A stretch of 7,409 nt of DNA from an uncultured Alphaproteobacteria bacterium (GTDB lineage: Bacteria; Pseudomonadota; Alphaproteobacteria; RF32; CAG-239). The stretch is from the NCBI GenBank assembly GCA_910580155.1, contig CAJTWX010000069.1:1-7409 (forward strand), in the 5' to 3' direction. Positions 1-6,044 of the stretch are shown here, piece after piece (positions within the stretch are counted from its first letter, which is position 1; each line of letters opens with the position of its first letter). A program made the position numbers and the translations under genes. The notes beneath the pieces were generated by a model. It had not been told where the DNA came from. It made no database searches and worked only from the letters and a program-made list of their open reading frames with translations.

Positions 1-322
1 CACCGGGGGAGACTTTTTTGAGGGCAGCGCGTTTTTTATCCGCCGCATTCGGATACGAGATGCGCAACGACAGGTGATAGGCGCTTTTAGGGTTGCGCCC
101 CGAGATGGTATATTTTCCTTCCGGCGTTTTGCCATCACCCTCCTGTTCTTTATGCCCTGTCGGATTGGATCCGAGACGGATGGTATATTCTTTGATATTT
201 TTACCTCCTTGGCGCAGATACATTTTACGGACGGATTTTTCAACCAAAATATTATCTATTGTTTGTTCGGCGGCTATTACCGGAATAGCTATGAGCAGCA
301 GCGCTAAAATTAGTTTTTTCAT
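1..322 (-). CDS. L,D-transpeptidase (YkuD/ErfK-YafK type), secreted, 3' part outside window
   Basis: The visible 107 residues form the N-terminal part of a periplasmic YkuD-superfamily protein. Members cross-link or trim peptidoglycan stem peptides, or detach lipoprotein from them. Residues 1-18 look like a signal peptide (MKK, hydrophobic LILALLLIAIPVIA, cleavage probably near A18-E19). Next comes the typical opening of the catalytic domain: ILVEKSVRKMYL (25-36), then TIRLGSNPTGHKEQEGDGKTPEG around 47-69, then SAYHLSLRISYPNAAD around 80-95. This block of G-x-N-P-x-G-H-K and E-G-D-G-x-T-P-E-G is characteristic of the YafK/ErfK branch. The catalytic His and Cys motifs (HG and SxGC) would lie beyond the left edge, so activity cannot be confirmed. 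The ATG at 322 overlaps the mutY stop (ATGA) and has an AAAGGA Shine-Dalgarno six bases upstream, inside the end of mutY. Which stem-peptide reaction it catalyses is not decidable here. Confidence 0.88.
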   Translation of the reverse strand, partial: MKKLILALLLIAIPVIAAEQTIDNILVEKSVRKMYLRQGGKNIKEYTIRLGSNPTGHKEQEGDGKTPEGKYTISGRNPKSAYHLSLRISYPNAADKKRAALKKVSPG

Positions 323-1332
323 TTTGTGTCCTTTTGCGGCAGAAGTTTTATGACTTTTTTCATCAGGGTAGAGAACGGATAATTCTTCAGCGTTTCGGGG
401 AATATGAAAAAGCCATCACATATAGGAGAGGTTTCGATTCTAAGTTTATAAATACGCAGGGTTAGTTTGAAATGAGTGAAAACGTGGGTGACTTCGTTTT
501 GGGTATCTTCAGCGTCAACAAATAAAACGCCTTCGTCTGTCCACGGAAATTCATATAAGCCGGAAAGGAGACCTTTTTCGGTGCGTTTACGAATAAGCAC
601 TTCGTCTTTGGAATTATATATCAGGTAGATGCTACCGTGTTTTTCTTTTTTTTCCAACTTGCGACGAATAGGAATTTGCTCAACATCGGCGGCTCCTTTT
701 GATTGGCAATATTTTGCCCACGGACAAAGCAGGCACTGCGGATTTTTCGGAGTGCAGACGGTAGCGCCCAAGTCCATAATCGCCGAGGCATAGTCGGCAG
801 GGTGTTCGTGACTGGTCAGCGCTTCGGCTTTTAAGCGAATCGTATCAGCAATATCATCCAGCGAATCGATTAAATGGTACAGACGAGCAATAATACGCAT
901 TACATTGCCGTCAATCACCGTTTCGGGCTGATTAAACGCGAGTGCCAAAAAGCTTGCGACTGTGTAAGCGCCTATTCCTTTAAGCTTTAGGACATCCTGT
1001 CGCTGTTCGGGAAATTTGCCGCCAAAATCATTGACAATCATTTGTGCGGTTGTGTGCAATGAGCGGGCACGGGTATAATATCCCAACCCCTGCCAGAGTT
1101 GGTAGACTTCCTCTATATCTGCCGCTGCTAACGCCTGAATGGTCGGGAAGCGATCCATAAAGCGGTGAAAATACGGAATAACGGTTTTGACTGTGGTTTG
1201 TTGGAGCATAAACTCCGAAACCAAGATAACATAAGGGTTCGGGTGTGCACCGCCCTTTACACGCCAAGGCAGGCTACGCCCGTTAGCGTCATACCATTTG
1301 AGTAAAAGTGTTGATAAATCCGTATCAGCCAT
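319..1332 (-). CDS. mutY: A/G-specific adenine DNA glycosylase MutY
   Basis: Base-excision repair enzyme that removes adenine mispaired with 8-oxoguanine. At 337 residues it is close to the usual 340-360. The N-terminal HhH-GPD glycosylase domain shows LPWR (21-24), SEFMLQQT with the catalytic Glu40, the helix-hairpin-helix LKGIGAYTA-like segment at 117-124 (LKGIGAYT), and VIDGNV with catalytic Asp141. The [4Fe-4S] loop is complete: Cys193, Cys200, Cys203 and Cys209, spaced C-x6-C-x2-C-x5-C. The C-terminal NUDIX-like 8-oxoG recognition domain starts near 230, with GLLSGLYEFP at 254-263 and the FSH-type loop as FTH (285-287). The start aligns with known MutY N-termini (W-Y-D-x-x-G-R-x-L-P-W). 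No strong Shine-Dalgarno is visible upstream, and only weak promoter-like AT-rich boxes occur at 1340-1395. It overlaps the downstream transpeptidase gene by 4 nt, so the two should be cotranscribed. Confidence 0.97.
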   Translation of the reverse strand: MADTDLSTLLLKWYDANGRSLPWRVKGGAHPNPYVILVSEFMLQQTTVKTVIPYFHRFMDRFPTIQALAAADIEEVYQLWQGLGYYTRARSLHTTAQMIVNDFGGKFPEQRQDVLKLKGIGAYTVASFLALAFNQPETVIDGNVMRIIARLYHLIDSLDDIADTIRLKAEALTSHEHPADYASAIMDLGATVCTPKNPQCLLCPWAKYCQSKGAADVEQIPIRRKLEKKEKHGSIYLIYNSKDEVLIRKRTEKGLLSGLYEFPWTDEGVLFVDAEDTQNEVTHVFTHFKLTLRIYKLRIETSPICDGFFIFPETLKNYPFSTLMKKVIKLLPQKDTK

Positions 1333-1394
1333 ACTGCAAGGTTACAGTTTCTAATACAAAATGTCCACTTTATTTTAATATAGATTTGTATAAC

Positions 1395-1422
1395 AAAAGA
1401 GAGAGGAATAATTTCCTCTCTC
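1395..1422 (-). terminator. Intrinsic-terminator-like hairpin upstream of mutY
   Basis: A perfect 10-bp inverted repeat, GAGAGAGGAA and TTCCTCTCTC, with a 4-nt loop spans 1399-1422. Read on the minus strand it is followed by TTTTG, a short U tract, so it could end a transcript coming from the tRNA side before mutY. The T tract is only four bases, so termination may be partial. The stem is purine on one arm and pyrimidine on the other. It lies 67 nt before the mutY start, insulating mutY from upstream transcription if it works. Confidence 0.55.
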
Positions 1423-1558
1423 AGCGACCTCCTCTAATGCCTCAACAAACGAATTTAGATCTTTTGTTATTGCAGAAGACAAGGAACATTTCTTGTTCAC
1501 TCTGCAAAACCTGAAACTAAATTCTATTTTCAAAACTTTTCCATCGTGAACACTTAAA

Positions 1559-1586
1559 GATATAGTCTTATTTGAAAGAATATCAA
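1559..1586 (-). promoter_or_regulatory. Weak candidate promoter in the tRNA–mutY gap
   Basis: On the minus strand TTGATA (1586-1581) and TATATC (1564-1559) are separated by 16 bases. This resembles a sigma-70 type promoter, with five of six matches at -35 and about four of six at -10. A transcript from about 1552 would run to the hairpin at 1399-1422, roughly 150 nt, and could be a small RNA or the mRNA of the TTG-started 52-residue frame. In DNA this AT-rich such matches arise by chance, so support is weak. Confidence 0.22.
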
Positions 1587-1613
1587 GAAATGCAGAACTA
1601 TTTGATACAGAGG

Positions 1614-1629
1614 ATAGCTTTTTAGCTAT
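1614..1629. repeat. Small inverted repeat abutting the terminator T tract
   Basis: ATAGCT, four T, AGCTAT forms a 6-bp hairpin directly beyond the T tract of the tRNA terminator. Read on the plus strand it is followed by seven A and then the GC hairpin; read on the minus strand it is a second stem following the terminator. It may be a back-up structure or 3'-end barrier, but a 6-bp AT-rich palindrome can also be chance. Confidence 0.4.
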
Positions 1630-1651
1630 AAAAAAATCCCCGAAACGGGGA
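1630..1651 (-). terminator. Intrinsic terminator of tRNA-Leu
   Basis: On the minus strand a 6-bp stem TCCCCG / CGGGGA with a TTT loop is followed at once by seven T. It lies 12 nt past the CCA end of the tRNA. This is a textbook rho-independent terminator and probably also ends read-through from uppP, which shows no terminator of its own. Confidence 0.87.
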
Positions 1652-1663
1652 GTTTAGAAAATA

Positions 1664-1749
1664 TGGTGCTCTGGAGAAGACTTGAACTTCCACTGCCTGA
1701 GGCAACATGCACCTGAAGCATGCGCGTCTACCAATTTCGCCACCAGAGC
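1664..1749 (-). tRNA. tRNA-Leu, anticodon CAG
   Basis: An 86-nt class II tRNA folds cleanly. The acceptor stem is GCTCTGG/CCAGAGC, the discriminator is A and CCA is encoded. The D arm contains AAATTGGTAGA. The anticodon stem is CATGC/GCATG with loop TTCAGGT, giving CAG at 1715-1713, which reads the leucine codon CUG. The long variable arm has a TGCCTCAGGCA hairpin, typical of leucine tRNA. The T arm is GGAAG/CTTCT with loop TTCAAGT, with one G-U pair. The gene lies 48 nt past the uppP stop, has its own promoter and is followed by a strong terminator. Confidence 0.97.
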
Positions 1750-1759
1750 AACGGGTATT

Positions 1760-1788
1760 TATTTAACTGCTTTTTTTATTAGTGTCAA
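1760..1788 (-). promoter_or_regulatory. Promoter of tRNA-Leu
   Basis: On the minus strand a perfect TTGACA (1788-1783) is followed by a 17-base spacer and TAAATA (1765-1760), a near-consensus -10. Transcription would begin around 1753, a few bases before the mature tRNA end at 1749, so the 5' leader would be very short. The promoter sits immediately after the uppP stop codon. Between the -10 and the tRNA lies a CCCG stretch, which is not the clear GC discriminator of stringent promoters. Confidence 0.8.
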
Positions 1789-1797
1789 CAGTTTTTT

Positions 1798-2607
1798 TCA
1801 GATTACGCCATAAGCATTTAATAATAAGGCTGTTCCTAATACAATACGATAGATGACAAACGGCAAAAATGTCGCAAATCTTAACCAGCGCATCATTAAA
1901 AAGATGGCAAGAAAAGAAAAAACAAATGACATTCCGACAGCCTGATAAGCCATTGTGATACGGGCAAATTCCGTTCCGGTATAGACCATATAGGCTGCAA
2001 CTATACCCGCAGCTAAGATTGAGGGGATAGATAACAGCATTGAAAACTTAGCGACTTCGGCGCGGTTATAGCCCAAGAAACGCCCCATTGTGATGGTTAC
2101 ACCCGAACGGCTTGTTCCCGGAATAAAAGCGAGACACTGGGCGAATCCTATCAAGAGAGCATCGCGCAGATACATTTCTTTTAAGGTTTTGGCGGTGCTG
2201 AATTTGGTATCGGCATACCATAACACCAGAGAATATGCAATCAGCATAATGCCGATAAGTTTGGTGCTCCTTGTCCAATCCGTGCCGAGGTATGAAAATA
2301 TGCCGCCGATGACAATTGCCGGTATGGTGGCAAACAAAATATAATATGCCAAACGCACGCCGGAGTTTTCAAAATTTGGTAAAAACTTATTTTGCCATAA
2401 CCCCTGCAGCATTGTTTTGATAGTCTGCCAGAAATACAACACGACCGCTATCAATGAGCCAATATGCAATGCAATGTCTATTGCCTGCCCTTGGTCACCG
2501 TATGAAGTTAACTTCGCAAACAAAATTAAATGTCCAGAAGAGCTTACCGGCAAAAACTCCGTCAGTCCCTGTATCAGCGCAAGCCAAAAGATATGCATAC
2601 TTATCAT
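1798..2607 (-). CDS. uppP: Undecaprenyl-diphosphatase UppP (BacA family)
   Basis: Integral membrane phosphatase that converts undecaprenyl diphosphate to the monophosphate, recycling the lipid carrier for peptidoglycan and surface glycans; overproduction in other bacteria gives bacitracin resistance. At 269 residues it matches the family length and is strongly hydrophobic, with about eight membrane segments. Motif 1 is QGLTEFLPVSSSGH at 13-26, with the (E/Q)xxxE pair as Gln13 and Glu17, plus Ser22 and His26. Motif 2 is PGTSRSG at 163-169 with the active-site Arg167. The ATG at 2607 is preferred over the in-frame ATG at 2598 because an AAGGAG Shine-Dalgarno stands seven bases before it. It follows xseA by 41 nt with no terminator between, so it is probably the last protein gene of the operon. 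It pairs logically with the glycosyltransferases upstream. Confidence 0.97.
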   Translation of the reverse strand: MISMHIFWLALIQGLTEFLPVSSSGHLILFAKLTSYGDQGQAIDIALHIGSLIAVVLYFWQTIKTMLQGLWQNKFLPNFENSGVRLAYYILFATIPAIVIGGIFSYLGTDWTRSTKLIGIMLIAYSLVLWYADTKFSTAKTLKEMYLRDALLIGFAQCLAFIPGTSRSGVTITMGRFLGYNRAEVAKFSMLLSIPSILAAGIVAAYMVYTGTEFARITMAYQAVGMSFVFSFLAIFLMMRWLRFATFLPFVIYRIVLGTALLLNAYGVI

Positions 2608-2648
2608 TGCTGTTCTCCTTTATTTACAGCAAGTATAACGATAAGTTA

Positions 2649-4037
2649 TTAAAAATCGAATAATGTTGCCTGCGGTTTTTCTTCTTTTTTGGCTTTTTTC
2701 GGACGGGTGGTTTGCTGTGGTGTATTTGAAAGTGATGTGTTCAACTCACCATCTGCAAAACGTATCGTTAAGCTTGTTTGCTTTTGCGCCTCGCTGACAT
2801 TATATACTGTTTGGTTATGTTCACCTTTCACCCACGCAAATCCGCGTTTTAAGACTGATTCAACAGATACACCTTCCAAACGGGCTGATAAGCTTTGCAG
2901 GCGTTCCTGATAGCGCTCTATCTGCGTGTTGATATAAACGGGTTTGACCTCTGCCAGCGCTAGCGTATTTTTCTTTTGGGTCAAAACATTTTTCATTGCG
3001 ATTTGCAGGCGCTCTAAACGATAATCCAATTTTTGTGCGCTTTCATTCAATATCTGCTGCAAATTCGGGATACCGCGGCTTAAGCCATCAATGCGGGTTT
3101 TATATTCGTCAAGACAACGGCGAATCGAACTGCGCATCCGATTATCTAAAATATTCAAGCAAGAAACGAGTTCGTCTTTAACCGGAACGGCAAATTCCGC
3201 CGCTCCAGTCGGGGTGGGAGCGCGTTTGTCGGATACATAGTCAATTAACATTGTGTCAGTTTCGTGCCCGACTGCCGAGATTAACGGAATTTCCGAATCG
3301 TAAACAGCCCTTATCACCACCTCTTCATTAAACGGCCATAAATCTTCCAGACTGCCACCGCCGCGGGCAACGATTAGAACATCCGGACGTTTGACCTGAC
3401 TTTCTTTAGTTAAAGCATTAAAACCGCGAATCGCCGCCGCGACTTTTTCTGCGGCGCCCTCGCCCTGCACCGGTGTCGGCCATAAGATGATATGCGAGGG
3501 AAAACGGTCACGAATACGATGGATAATATCACGGATTACTGCGCCAGATGCACTGGATACAACACCAATCGTTTCGGGTAAAAAAGGAATCGGCTTTTTA
3601 TGCGCGGCATCAAACAAGCCTTCTTTGATGAACTGCTGCTTGCGCTCTTCCAACAGCTTTAAAAGCGCGCCCTGCCCTGCCGGCTCAAGACTTTCGATAA
3701 CCAGTTGATATGATGACTTGCCAGAAAAGGTCGTGATTTTGCCGGTGGCAATAACTTCTAACCCGTCTTCAATTTTAACCTTGAGACCGGACGCTACACC
3801 ACGCCAACAGACCGCTGCCAAAACAGCATTTTCATCTTTTAAGGATAAATACCAATGCCCCGAATCGGCACGCTTCGAACCAAAAATCTCACCACGGATT
3901 AAAACGTGATTAAAATTGCCTTCAACAAAACGCTTGATTTCGTTAGAAATCTCGGTAATGGTTTTGGGCTGCGGCTCAGCAGGTTTTATGACGGAAAGCG
4001 ATGCGTCTTCCTCAAAATCAAAATTTAAGCTCATCAT
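2649..4037 (-). CDS. xseA: Exodeoxyribonuclease VII large subunit XseA
   Basis: Large subunit of exonuclease VII, which degrades single-stranded DNA from both ends and acts in mismatch repair and recombination together with the small subunit XseB; no xseB is in this window. The 462 residues show an acidic N-terminal tail (1-25), an OB-fold DNA-binding domain (about 26-120, with RGEI at 48-51 and GHWYLSLKD at 60-68) and the catalytic domain: GVVSSASGAVIRDI (158-171), ARGGGSLEDLWPFNE (224-238), SAVGHETD (254-261) and APTPTGAAE (273-281). A long helical, probably coiled-coil region (about 287-390) follows, then a small C-terminal domain with KRGFAWV (397-403) and a basic tail ending ATLFDF. The start lies in ATGATGA: the first ATG overlaps the ftsY stop by 4 nt, and the second ATG at 4034 would also serve. 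Translational coupling to ftsY is likely. Confidence 0.97.
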   Translation of the reverse strand: MMSLNFDFEEDASLSVIKPAEPQPKTITEISNEIKRFVEGNFNHVLIRGEIFGSKRADSGHWYLSLKDENAVLAAVCWRGVASGLKVKIEDGLEVIATGKITTFSGKSSYQLVIESLEPAGQGALLKLLEERKQQFIKEGLFDAAHKKPIPFLPETIGVVSSASGAVIRDIIHRIRDRFPSHIILWPTPVQGEGAAEKVAAAIRGFNALTKESQVKRPDVLIVARGGGSLEDLWPFNEEVVIRAVYDSEIPLISAVGHETDTMLIDYVSDKRAPTPTGAAEFAVPVKDELVSCLNILDNRMRSSIRRCLDEYKTRIDGLSRGIPNLQQILNESAQKLDYRLERLQIAMKNVLTQKKNTLALAEVKPVYINTQIERYQERLQSLSARLEGVSVESVLKRGFAWVKGEHNQTVYNVSEAQKQTSLTIRFADGELNTSLSNTPQQTTRPKKAKKEEKPQATLFDF

Positions 4038-4948
4038 AGCCCAAGTAACCCTTTCGTAAAGTCTTCAGCTGTGAATACATCCATATCTTCTGCCTGTTCA
4101 CCCACGCCGACAAAATGAATCGGGATTCCCGTTTCAGAGGCAATTGCCAGCAATATACCGCCTTTGGACGAACCGTCAAGCTTGGTAACAACAACGCCGT
4201 TAACATCAACCAGTTCTTTAAAGGTTTTTACCTGATCAAGGCCATTCTGCCCAGTGGTCGCATCTATCGTAATCAAAGTTTTATGCGGTGCTTCCGGAGA
4301 GATTTTTTTGATAACGCGGACAATTTTTTGCAATTCTTCCATCAAGCCCTTCTTGTTTTGTAAACGGCCGGCGGTATCGATAAACACAATATCATCGCCT
4401 TGTTTTTCTGCCTCTTTCAAACCGTCATAGCACAAGCCCGCGCTGTCACATCCGGCAGGCCCCGAAAAGACACGCAAATTATGGCGGCTACCCCAAACGG
4501 CTAATTGCTCCACGGCTGCGGCACGGAATGTATCGGCAGCAATAAACGACACTTTATACCCCTGTTCGGCAAATTTTTTGCCGAGCTTGCCAATGGTGGT
4601 GGTTTTGCCTGCGCCATTAACACCGACCATTAAAATCACAAACGGCTTTTTGGTTTTATCAATCAGCAATTCCTGCTCTGAGGGCTTTAAGATATTAACA
4701 ATGTCGCGGCTTAATTCTTCTTTGATTTTGGCGATATCACTGCCTTTTTCAAATCGGCGGGCGGTAAATTTTTCCACGATTTCTGTGGTGGCTTTGACAC
4801 CGACATCGGCCGTATAAAGCAATTCTTCCAAATCTGTCACGACATCATCCGACAGGCTTTCTTTGGTAAAGATATCGGTTATACCGCGGCTTAAGTTTTG
4901 TGATGTTTTTTTAAGCCCGAAGCCTAATTTTTGAAAAAAACCGCTCAT
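4034..4948 (-). CDS. ftsY: Signal recognition particle receptor FtsY
   Basis: Membrane-associated GTPase that docks the SRP-ribosome complex at the translocon for cotranslational insertion of membrane proteins. The 304 residues comprise an N-terminal amphipathic helix (FFQKLGFGLKKTSQNL, 4-19) likely to bind membrane, the four-helix N domain (about 20-95) and the G domain. GTPase elements are G1 GVNGAGKT (109-116), G2 DTFRAAA (139-145), G3 DTAGR (191-195), G4 TKLD (255-258) and the closing GVGE (281-284), followed by the DMDVF segment (288-292). The long acidic A domain of E. coli FtsY is absent, as in many alphaproteobacteria. The segment GCDSAGLCYDG (166-176) is a slightly unusual version of the family's GSDPAAVAYDA. 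The start is supported by AAAGGA seven bases upstream, which lies in the last codons of mtaB; only 3 nt separate the two genes. Confidence 0.97.
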   Translation of the reverse strand: MSGFFQKLGFGLKKTSQNLSRGITDIFTKESLSDDVVTDLEELLYTADVGVKATTEIVEKFTARRFEKGSDIAKIKEELSRDIVNILKPSEQELLIDKTKKPFVILMVGVNGAGKTTTIGKLGKKFAEQGYKVSFIAADTFRAAAVEQLAVWGSRHNLRVFSGPAGCDSAGLCYDGLKEAEKQGDDIVFIDTAGRLQNKKGLMEELQKIVRVIKKISPEAPHKTLITIDATTGQNGLDQVKTFKELVDVNGVVVTKLDGSSKGGILLAIASETGIPIHFVGVGEQAEDMDVFTAEDFTKGLLGL

Positions 4949-4951
4949 TGT

Positions 4952-5980
4952 CTATTCCTTTCTTAAATTTCTTAAAGTTTCCGCGCGCTGCCGGCGGATG
5001 TTGACCGGCACCTGCGGCATTTTGGCTGCCGGCGTTTCGGGACGCTCCGAATATGGGAAAACGTGTAATTTATCTATTCCTGCCTCTTCCACTAATTTAA
5101 GCGTATTGTTAAAATTTTCATCAGTTTCGGTTGGAAACCCGCAAATAAAATCTGCCCCGAAGGTACTTTCCGGACGCACTTCCCGCAGTTTTCGGCAGAG
5201 GTTTATGACATCCTCGCGGCTATGTCGGCGCCCCATCCTTTTTAATATCAGATTATCGCCTGACTGGATAGAAAAATGAAAATGCGGATGGATATTCGGA
5301 TATTTGCGAACCAATGCGACAAATTCATCATCTATCGCTGCGGGGTCTAAAGAACCGAATTGCAATGAGGGCAGTTCGGGAAATGTCTGCAGAATCTTTT
5401 TGACCAACCCGTTAAAACTCGGTTCATAAGAGCACGCATCCACACCGGTTAAACATATTTCCTTAAACCCTTGCGACAGTAAAAGTTTTATTTGTTCTAA
5501 AATCTTTTCTTCTTTAACCGAGCGGTTTGCACCGCGTGCCTGCCATATTATGCAATAGGTACAGCGATGGTTGCAGCCCTGCTGGATTTCAACAAATGCA
5601 CGTTCCCGCCCCTCAAAGCCGGTTATCATATATGCATCATAGCCTGAAAATGAAAAGATGTCGCCAACGATAGTTTTCTCTTTGGCTATCAGATATTTTT
5701 CGATTTCGGTTTTTTCTTTATTACCCAAAACCAAATCCACTTCGGGCATATCCGCAAAACGCGCCGTGCTGACTTGAGCAGCACAACCGGTGACGATAAT
5801 TTTGGCAGCCGGATTTTCTTTACGCAGTTTGCGAATAGTCTGGCGGCACTGGCGCTCGGCTTCGGCGGTTACGGCACAAGTGTTGACAACAATCAAGTTA
5901 TCATATGCTTTCAGTTTTTCTTTGAAAATCTCGCTTTCATAGCTGTTTATCCGACAGCCGAATGTTACTACTTTTGCCAT
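4952..5980 (-). CDS. mtaB: tRNA t6A37 methylthiotransferase MtaB, TRAM-less
   Basis: Radical-SAM enzyme of the MiaB/MtaB family that adds a methylthio group to N6-threonylcarbamoyladenosine at position 37 of ANN-reading tRNAs. The N-terminal MTTase domain keeps the three cluster cysteines Cys9 (VTFGCRINSYESE), Cys35 (VVNTCAVT) and Cys66 (VTGCAAQ). The radical-SAM site is Cys136, Cys140 and Cys143 in QQGCNHRCTYCIIWQARG. LTGVDACSYE, SLDPAAIDDEF, FHFSIQSGDNLILKRMGRRH and FGADFICGFPTET follow in family order. The CVVNTC–VTFGCRxN pattern fits MtaB better than MiaB. The protein ends at NLRKE after RRQRAETLR, where relatives usually continue with a TRAM RNA-binding domain, so it is about 342 residues against the usual 400-430. 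I chose ATG 5980 over TTG 6022 because homologues start just before VVTFGCR and an AAAGG lies ten bases upstream; the TTG has no ribosome site. ftsY begins 3 nt after the stop. Confidence 0.93.
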   Translation of the reverse strand: MAKVVTFGCRINSYESEIFKEKLKAYDNLIVVNTCAVTAEAERQCRQTIRKLRKENPAAKIIVTGCAAQVSTARFADMPEVDLVLGNKEKTEIEKYLIAKEKTIVGDIFSFSGYDAYMITGFEGRERAFVEIQQGCNHRCTYCIIWQARGANRSVKEEKILEQIKLLLSQGFKEICLTGVDACSYEPSFNGLVKKILQTFPELPSLQFGSLDPAAIDDEFVALVRKYPNIHPHFHFSIQSGDNLILKRMGRRHSREDVINLCRKLREVRPESTFGADFICGFPTETDENFNNTLKLVEEAGIDKLHVFPYSERPETPAAKMPQVPVNIRRQRAETLRNLRKE

Positions 5981-6009
5981 ACCCTTATTACCTTTATTAT
6001 TTAAAAGCG

Positions 6010-6038
6010 AGTTTAGCGACAAAAATGTATTTGTGCAA
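6010..6038 (-). promoter_or_regulatory. Candidate promoter for mtaB–ftsY–xseA–uppP
   Basis: On the minus strand TTGCAC (6038-6033) and TAAACT (6015-6010) are 17 bases apart. A start near 6002 would give a leader of about 20 nt with AAAGG before ATG 5980. The boxes match consensus only moderately, and the -10 would lie inside the longer TTG-started version of mtaB, which agrees with the ATG start. The gap to the glycosyltransferase gene contains no hairpin terminator, so read-through from upstream remains possible. Confidence 0.33.
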
Positions 6039-6044
6039 GGAAAA

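Larger units (their letters stand above)
1375..1653 (-). pseudogene. Possible gene remnant: 92-codon open frame without ATG
   Basis: On the minus strand one frame stays open for 92 codons between TAA at 1654-1656 and TAA at 1375-1377, in AT-rich DNA where stops should be frequent. It has no ATG. The only plausible starts are TTG at 1533 (a GGAAAAG purine run lies just upstream; 52 residues) and GTG at 1500. The conceptual protein looks protein-like rather than random: a beta-like stretch SLSVHDGKVLKIEFSFRF, then a helix-like segment ITKDLNSFVEALEEVAERG. I do not recognise a family. Against coding: the frame begins inside the tRNA terminator, a second hairpin (1399-1422) sits in its last codons, and rare-looking AGA, AGG and ATA codons are used. 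It may be a decayed 3' end of a gene, a small non-ATG gene, or chance. Confidence 0.28.
1333..1663. other. 331-base intergenic region between tRNA-Leu and mutY
   Basis: This AT-rich gap holds the tRNA terminator (1630-1651), a second small hairpin right after it (1614-1629), an ATG-less open frame, a weak candidate promoter, the 10-bp hairpin at 1399-1422 and then about 65 bases of mutY leader with only weak promoter-like boxes. The plus-strand reading frame that spans the mutY start (1308-1514) has no coding character. I see no transposon ends, no direct repeat of the tRNA 3' end and no recognisable gene. Confidence 0.6.

Noticed and set aside
74..353. Plus-strand frames over the left edge
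   Set aside because: They lie antisense to the signal peptide and catalytic-domain start of the L,D-transpeptidase, whose residues clearly match its family.
1308..1514. 68-residue plus-strand frame across the mutY start
   Set aside because: It overlaps the conserved MutY N-terminus in antisense, runs through the hairpin at 1399-1422 and has no coding pattern.
1664..1749. Phage or island integration at tRNA-Leu
   Set aside because: No integrase gene and no second copy of the tRNA 3' end were seen in the window; the tRNA is intact with its own promoter and terminator.
5981..6022. TTG start extending MtaB by 14 residues
   Set aside because: The extra residues (SLNSLLNNKGNKG) are not family-like, no Shine-Dalgarno precedes the TTG, and a candidate -10 box lies inside it.
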